A stretch of 64,000 nucleotides of DNA, from NCBI RefSeq assembly GCF_041734735.1, contig NC_134878.1, positions 18,709,202-18,773,201 of the forward strand, in the 5' to 3' direction. The first letter of the stretch is position 1. Each line of letters starts with the position of its first letter. The position numbers and the translations under genes were made by a program. Positions 57,550-64,000 of this stretch are shown piece after piece. The stretch comes from Babylonia areolata. Taxonomy: Eukaryota; Mollusca; Gastropoda; Neogastropoda; Buccinidae. The notes below the pieces were generated by a model. That model was not told the DNA's origin and made no database searches. It saw only the letters and a program-made list of their open reading frames with translations.

Positions 57550-58035
57550 AGTGGGGCGGACAGTGAAAATAAGGAAAACACAGCGGCAAACCCGATTCTC
57601 AGAAAGACGAAGAGAATTGAACCAAATGACCCCCCCCCCCCACCCCCCCCCCCCCCCCCCACCCCCTACAAAAAAAAGAAAAAAAAGAATTAAAAAAAAA
57701 AAAAAAACTTCTGCAGTGATGGAACCTCAGGTGCTCGCTGGCGAATTTTATACAGCTGACTTTCGTTGTTTCGGTTTCAAAAACTGAAGCGGAAATACGA
57801 GCGGTCTCAGTCATCCATGTAGGCTACACATTGTGTGAACGTCTCCAACGTGGCTGCGAAAGGCGTGTGGATGGGTGGGTCTGCTGGCTGGTTGTTTGCT
57901 GGATGAGTTGTTTTGTTGTTGTTATCTTGGTGATGGGTTGTTTTTACACTGAGTGTCTGCTTTCAGTCTGCAATCTGACCGGGCGTGTTTTAAAATGTAT
58001 GTCGGGAGTTAGTCTTTCCTCTCCCGCTCCTTCCA

Positions 58036-58330
58036 TCTCTGTCTCTCTCACTCTCAGGGTCTAAGATCATCAACCACCAGGGAACTCTTTACAAAACAGC
58101 TTGTTATTTTGCCTGTATTAACGCCGCATTGAGTCAAACATCGATTAGTAATATGCAGTTGATTCAATTTATTATCAGTTTCTCTCACTCTCAGCGTCTA
58201 AGATCATCAGTCACTCAGTGGGGAACTCTTACATAACAGACGTTATTAACAGCTTGCGATTTCCCTGTATTAATGCCGCATTGTGTCAAAAATCGAAGTA
58301 TGTTATGCAGTTGATTATTATCGGTTATGC
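58036..58330 (+). repeat. About 140-bp tandem duplication
   Basis: Both copies carry TCTCTCACTCTCAG-GTCTA, AGATCATCA, GGGAACTCTT, CCTGTATTAA-GCCGCATTG and ATGCAGTTGATT. Confidence 0.82.
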
Positions 58331-58504
58331 TTTATCACGTTCAGCTGGTAGTTCATCGTTTACTGACTCGGATGTGCATTGTCAGTAGTGTGATTGGCTT
58401 TCTTTCTTCACTGCAGTACTGCCTTTAATCAGTATCTTCGTCCGTTGAAAAAAAAAATCAAAATTTCTGAATCTGTTAACCGACTTGGCCGGAGATAAAC
58501 ATTA

Positions 58505-58546
58505 TCAGTATCTCTCGCTCTCTCTCTCTCTCTCTCCCCTCTCTCT

Positions 58547-58618
<72 letters not shown>

Positions 58619-58692
58619 GCGCACTCCGGACGCACATACCATACGCTCAAGCGTGCGTGTGCGCACTGGCACACACACACATACACGCATAC

Positions 58693-58740
<48 letters not shown>

Positions 58741-58751
58741 TACGGTTCATC

Positions 58752-58788
<37 letters not shown>

Positions 58789-58896
58789 CACGCGCGCGCG
58801 CGCACACACACACACACAAACACACACCGGGCACACACAACACACATACACACATCAGTACACACACATAGACACACACACACACCGGGCACACAC

Positions 58897-58930
<34 letters not shown>

Positions 58931-59025
58931 GGGCACACACAACACACACGCACACACACACACACACCGCACGCGCGCGCACGCACAATGACACACACAC
59001 ACGCGCGCGCACACACACACTGGCA
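58505..59025 (+). repeat. 500-bp (CA)n-dominated microsatellite cluster
   Basis: Successive blocks of (CA)n, (ACGC)n, (TA)n and (CG)n with the spacer ACACCGGGCACACACAACAC repeated three to four times. Confidence 0.92.
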
Positions 59026-59218
59026 CTGCTGACTGTCAAGTCCTGTGCGATGGAGGGCAGCGGTGGACAAGTAGTGATGCGCACGACCGGGGAGTGCTTG
59101 TCCACTGGTTTGAGTCCTAAACACAGGCGGAGATTTTTACTCCCGCACCCCCCCACCCCCCCCCCACCCCCCGCACCTCCCCCCCCCCTCTCCCGGCCCC
59201 TACCGCCCCATCCTCGGT

Positions 59219-59360
59219 CTCCACTCAGTAGACCTTGAGTGCTGGTCTGGGTGCTAGTCATTCACTTCGAATGAGACCCGGCGCGACTATGATAAACCGA
59301 GGTCCCCGGCCGTGTGCAGTCTGAACTTGGCGCACGTAAAATAACCCACGGCAACAAACA
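59219..59360 (+). repeat. SINE 3'-tail-like repeat
   Basis: CTCAGTAGACCTTGAGTGCT, GGTCTGGGTGCTAGTCATTC, GATAAACCGAGGTC and GGCGCACGTAAAATAACCCA resemble a tail common in mollusc tRNA-derived SINEs. It ends in CAAACAAACAAA. Confidence 0.6.
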
Positions 59361-59859
59361 AACAAACAAAAACAAAACAAAAACAAAAAAAGAAAAAAAA
59401 AGTGGATTGTCCACGTCAAGATGCTGTAGAAACAATACACTGTCAAAGTGAAACAAAACCATTCAGTTTACAGATAGAAAGAAAAAAAAAGACAGCCCAA
59501 ATTTCACACAGAGAAACCCGTTGTGGCAAGAGGTAATACAGTACAAGATATTACAAGTCCTGTCTGAAATAAACAACTGTATAAAAACAAGACGAGTGTA
59601 TTGAGAACTGAAACATTTTTGAGAAATACGCTCTTATGCGTTCTGTATCTTTGTCCAAAAAAGTCGTTGGACTGTTCGAGAACGACAAAAACTCAGCCAA
59701 GTCACTCCCATTTCTCTCTCTCTGGCTCACTCACGGGCCTGTAATTCTCGATGGTTCTTTCTCTCTCTCTCTCTGTATCTCTCTGTTCGTGTCAATCTGT
59801 CTGTCGGTCTCTCCCTGTCTCCATCCAGGTCAATTTTCAGATCCCGTGACATAAAAATA

Positions 59860-60085
59860 GCAATCCGGATATAAAAATAGCAACGGGATTTTTACGTTGA
59901 GTTGGTCGCACGTCATGTCACGTGCTACATGACGTCTCGCGGCCACAGGACCATCAAAACTCTTCGCGACACGTCGGCCGGCCACAATCAGTAGGCAAAC
60001 GCGCGAAGACCGACTCCAAGCAAACCTGACTGACTTAACTGGATTCGTATTAAACGTGAACGATCAACGTACGTCTTTTGGGGTA
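59860..60085 (+). promoter_or_regulatory. Possible CpG-bearing promoter and first exon on the plus strand
   Basis: The stretch contains many CpGs (CTCGCGGCCACAGG, CTTCGCGACACGTCGGCCGG, CAAACGCGCGAAGACCG) in an otherwise CpG-poor area, and CTTTTGGG|GTAAGA at about 60083 would serve as a donor. No TATA is obvious at a fixed spacing. This is an inference only. Confidence 0.3.
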
Positions 60086-60200
60086 AGATGATTTATTTAT
60101 CATGAATGAAAGCCAGTGTTCTTTGTTGTCCGTGAGATCACTTGATTCTTTTCTCAACATGTGTGTTTGTGTGTTGTGGTGTGTGTGTCAGTGTCAGCCG

Positions 60201-60246
<46 letters not shown>

Positions 60247-60909
60247 TAATGAGAATAACTACTGAGGTGAAATTTTGATTTAAAAGAGAGATAGATAACA
60301 GTCTAACATCATCAGAAGGAAAAACTACTGACCAGCCATAACAGCCAGCCAAGTGGACTATTCAACAACTGATGAATAATTCGTAGCCCTGCATTAGAAT
60401 GGACAGCTGAAAATTGTCCAGACTCAACCCGGGGAAGATGATTTCGGTCAGGGATATGCCGGGGACTTTTACATAATGGCAACAGTTAGCACATGACTGA
60501 CTGGACTGATATCACTGAGTGTGAGCAAGAAACATTACCGACATGTTTGGTTTCAAATCAGTCCGGCCGCAATTCATCTTCCATCGGCAGACCAAAGAAA
60601 CTGGTCATTTGCGGTCTACAGGAACTGATCATCAGTGTTGGCAGTGTGTCACTGTGCCAGTGTGCCCGGGTGTGTGTATCACAGTGTATGTGTTTGTGTG
60701 TGTCAGTGTGTGCATGTGCGTGCACGTGTGTGTGTGTGTGTCACAGTGTGTGTGTGTGTGTGACTAAGTCACTCCGTCGTTTAACTCGAACGACTGAAAT
60801 TTTGCTCATGATGTTAACTGACTAGGATGAGGACTGACGTGTACTGGTGGGAAGAACTTAAAAGATCAATTCTCATTACAAGTCTGGCCGGCCGGATCCT
60901 GATTCCAAC

Positions 60910-61239
60910 ATGCAACTGAACGTCCACTCCGGCGGACTGGACGTGCAACGAGACAGTTCAATTGTGAACAGGCGTTCAACTGTCTCAGATCTACTCGACA
61001 AGCAGCATTTCTCACAAGAACAATTTATGCGGGACTGGAATGCCCTGTCACAGACAGTTTTGCGAAGGCCATGCAGTACTGTTGGCACCTTTCTCAGTAC
61101 ATGTCAAGTCCGGATTGTTTCAGTGGCTGCTAGATGCCAACTCACCCTCCGGCGTCCCGGACTGGATCGTCCTATTTTTAGAACAGTGGGTTTACCCCCT
61201 GGGAGCGCTTCGCTGGCGGGTGCGGGTTTGTCCCACTGA
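60910..61239 (+). CDS. Unidentified 109-codon open frame
   Basis: Starts MQLNVHSGGLDVQRDSSIVN and contains DLLDKQHFSQEQFMRDWNAL. No family is recognised. It is the only non-repetitive frame in the area with ordinary composition. It could be an exon of a gene using the CpG-bearing region at 59.9 kb, or chance. Confidence 0.25.
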   Translation: MQLNVHSGGLDVQRDSSIVNRRSTVSDLLDKQHFSQEQFMRDWNALSQTVLRRPCSTVGTFLSTCQVRIVSVAARCQLTLRRPGLDRPIFRTVGLPPGSASLAGAGLSH

Positions 61240-61377
61240 CGTATAATTATAAGTCCATGATTTGTCCAGATACTGCGAAATATAGGTTCTCTCTCTCTCT
61301 CTCTCTCTGAAAGGAATATGGGTCGTTTTAGTGCTTGGTCCCCTTGTGTTCTATATAATATATGTGTAGCTTGTCGG

Positions 61378-61690
61378 AAGAAGGCGCTGTGGTGGAGTCG
61401 GTTGGGCGTTAGTCTTATGATCCAGTGGTCACCAGTGGACTTCGAAGCCCCGTTTCGGCATAGTGTTGTGTTATCCGGGAAAGTACATTACTCCGATATT
61501 TCCTCGCTCCATTCAGGTGTGAATGCCAGGGTAAACATAAACATGTGTAAACATATATCTCAGTGGGGGTAAATGACTTTGGTCGCGGAAGGTTGTTTTA
61601 ACAATACATATGCAGTGTCCCCCGCGGGATATCAATTCACTGCCCCGATGGTCGTAAAGGGCTGTGGGACCTTTAGTCTTTAACCTCTTA
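61378..61690 (+). repeat. tRNA-derived SINE
   Basis: The left part has a pol III promoter layout: a box A-like TGGTGGAGTCGGTTGGGCG and a box B-like ACTTCGAAGCCCCG. The body follows with CTCCATTCAGGTGTGAATG, CAATTCACTGCCCCGATGG and GGGCTGTGGGACCTTTAGTC. The arrangement is typical of gastropod SINEs. Confidence 0.7.
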
Positions 61691-61707
61691 TTTGTGTCTG
61701 TACAGTA

Positions 61708-61710
<3 letters not shown>

Positions 61711-61750
<40 letters not shown>

Positions 61751-61805
61751 AGAGAGAGAGAGAATGTTGGAGTATGTGCACGACTTAATCGTATATGTCA
61801 ATTAA

Positions 61806-61856
<51 letters not shown>
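61711..61856 (+). repeat. (GA)n and (GT)n microsatellites
   Basis: (GA)n at 61711-61762 with one interruption, then (GT)n at 61809-61854. Confidence 0.92.
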
Positions 61857-62179
61857 CTACGGACAGGGCTTTGAGTGTCACACACTCCCTCTCTTAGAGC
61901 AAGGCTCCCAGGTAACGCAATCCCTAAGACGGGTCCAGACTCCCTGGTAATTCATTCCGCCCCTTTGACACTGAGTGACTCCCACGGCTGAAGTAACTCA
62001 CCCCCTTGGTTGTAACACGCTGCCTCCTGGCCATGTTACCGAGTGAATCGTTCTCTGCACGCCAAATATTCATGGTGTATTCATCCATGGTGCCCGCCAC
62101 ACTCGACTGACGGGACGTGCCTGTTTCATAATACAATTTACTATGAATATTTGAATATATACATTATTTATCCCCCCCC

Positions 62180-63560
62180 TCCCTCTCTCTCTCTCTCTCT
62201 GAAGAACACTGAAGTATCTGGCATGGAACAGTCTATGAAGGAACTGAGCAAACAGTATTGCACTTTGTCAGATTGCATTAAAGATTTTAGGGAGGAAATC
62301 AGGTTTATGATACTCAGAAAAGATAATGAGAATCTAGTCCAGGTGAATTTTTATCTAGGTTTGTCCAGAATTAGTAAGTCAGAACTGAAGACTCATGGTA
62401 AGTCTAAAAGAAACAACAATCTTTAGAGGCCGAGCAAAGGCTGACAGCACGAAGGATAGAGCATGTGCAGATATATCGCGTGCAAATGTAAATAAAGTAA
62501 TTTAAAAAAAAAAAAAAAAAAAACCCTTCTCTTTTCTTTTTTGTTGTTGTGGAATGTGCATGGTGTGCTGCCTAAAATTGTTGATCCGGATTCTCTTTCA
62601 TTTGTTTGTGGTTTTTATTTCGTTTGTTCAGTTGAAACTTTAATGGAAGGCTTGCCAAGTGTGATGTATTTACAGGATATAACAGTTTTTGTTTATCAGC
62701 TGTAAAATGTTCTAAACAAGGGATACGGTGGATTACTCTGCTTGGTTAGAAATGAATTTCTTTCTTGTATTGATACAGACATGGAGTATATTAATGTTTG
62801 TGTATTTTGATTGATAAACAGTTATTTGGAGTCGTTAAAGATGTCTTCTGCGTTTGTTCATACATACCACCAGAATGTTCTTCTTTTTATGTTCATTTTG
62901 ATATTGACAATGGAGAGGAGACTGTTTAGATTATTATTTTTTAGTCAGATAAAGACATAAGTTTATTTTATTCTATACGGTGATGTAAATAGTGGAATTT
63001 AAAACACCTCTCAATATTATCCGTGAAAGATATTTTTGATGTGCAGCACTGAAGCCAATCTTTTCATACCACTCACTGTTCCAATGATCGTATTCAGAAT
63101 ATTTATGGTAAATTATTATTGAATATGTGTACCGTTTTAGGTTTGAACATTTTTAAATGGCATATGCAAAGGTGACCAAGATATTTCAAAAGTATGTGTG
63201 ATACTGTCAAAGCTAGAGACCAGTAAGGCGACAAAGTCACATATCATATTACATGTACTTTTGGGGTCAAACAAGGCTATGCATGCTGCCCAGTTTTGTT
63301 GTTGTTTTTGTTTTTTTGTGCGTGTTTCCACCACCTCCACACCCCGCCCCTGCAAATGGATGATAACGGAATGCTGTATGAGCCTTACAAAACGTTGTTT
63401 GATTTAGATAGTAAGGGAAGGAAAACTGGGTAACAAAGGTGCGTCTATGTTTAAATATGGACCTGGCTTTGCGTGGATGGAACAGGGTGTTTGAAACATC
63501 AAAGGCTTTCAAACTTAGAGAAATCGCAACGTCATGGAATAATGTAATTGATGTTTTGTT
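62180..63560 (+). mobile_element. Decayed LINE: ORF1-like end and AP-endonuclease region
   Basis: 62222-62426 encodes MEQSMKELSKQYCTLSDCIK and a charged C-terminus ending at TAG, followed by an A run. From about 62,560 fragments in several frames (WNVHGVLPKIVD, GYGGLLCLVRNEFLS) suggest an AP-like endonuclease of a Tx1/L1-type element. No reverse transcriptase is reached within the window. Confidence 0.55.
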
Positions 63561-63674
63561 ATAACAGTTTGCTTGATTGCTTTCATTGGGTTGTACTATA
63601 TTCTTGTGAACCCTTTCACTTGGTCTAAGGCATAAATATGAACAAACCATTCCAGTTTTCTTTCTCTGTCTCTC

Positions 63675-63714
<40 letters not shown>

Positions 63715-63917
63715 GCTTGGTTTGGTTTGGTTTTGTTTTCACAAGTCATGGGAAGGAGAACTTACTCTCAACATCCATTATGACGTGACTTAGCTGGCTG
63801 GTTACTGGCCTGTTTGTTGTTGTTTACATTAGATGGTCGTTTGGTTTGTTAGGTGGTGTGTTTGGTTTGCTAGGTGGTTTGTTTGCGATGAGTTAGTGTG
63901 AGACTGGCGTTACTCAC

Positions 63918-63944
63918 CTGACTGATCTTTAGAAACGTCCTTGC
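63918..63944 (-). other. Possible 27-nt microexon
   Basis: On the minus strand CTGTTCACAG precedes 27 nt encoding KDVSKDQS in phase 1 to phase 1, followed by the strong donor GTGAGTAA. A partner exon cannot be confirmed in the last 60 bases of the window. Confidence 0.25.
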
Positions 63945-64000
63945 CTGTGAACAGATTTCTTTCCATAGTTAGAATGGACAATATTCGGCCGATGTTAGAT

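Noticed and set aside
57201-59261. Many open frames of 100-200 codons rich in His/Thr or Cys/Val
   Set aside because: Translations of (CA)n/(GT)n microsatellites.

Overview
This is animal DNA, most likely from a marine mollusc and probably a caenogastropod snail. Genes are split into many short exons by long AT-rich introns. (GT)n, (CA)n and (GA)n tracts are dense. Several dispersed repeat families look like gastropod SINEs and their tails. The species call is an inference from repeat style and protein resemblance, not from a search.

Region 1, 1-15,068, plus strand: the 3' part of a chromatin-reader gene. Seven exons joined in consistent phase encode a double PHD finger, an Arg/Glu-rich helix and a C-terminal SAM domain very close to that of SAMD1. 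The 5' end lies outside the window. The third visible intron (5,604-9,814), which splits the second PHD finger, is the oddest object here. Its 5' half is about 66 tandem copies of a unit carrying the exon's own 5' splice site. Its 3' end is a 45-48 bp array carrying the 3' splice site and first codons of the next exon. Two later acceptors of the same gene also sit next to tandem duplications.

Region 2, 15,986-33,300: no host gene recognised. It holds non-autonomous DNA elements flanked by TTAA, a decayed piggyBac transposase gene with a nested tandem duplication and a following minisatellite, two more minisatellites, a decayed LINE and a hAT-like zinc-finger fragment.

Region 3, 33,367-48,201 (minus), with a possible 5' UTR exon near 51,490: the complete coding sequence of the kinetochore protein DSN1 (Mis12 complex), ten small exons whose phases all agree (309 aa). 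Its largest intron holds an apparently intact P-element/THAP9-type transposon (42,806-46,709) with 49-bp inverted repeats and a two-exon transposase of about 840 aa on the opposite strand. LINE, SINE-like and hairpin-ended elements fill other introns.

Region 4, 48,300-64,000: LINE fragments, a diverged duplication of about 1 kb, a hairpin-ended element with a tRNA-like segment, very large CA-rich tracts (56.5-59.0 kb), a tRNA-derived SINE and a decayed LINE. A CpG-bearing stretch at 59.9-60.1 kb may be a promoter for an unidentified plus-strand gene.

The two recognised genes (a CpG/chromatin reader and a kinetochore subunit) have no evident functional link.
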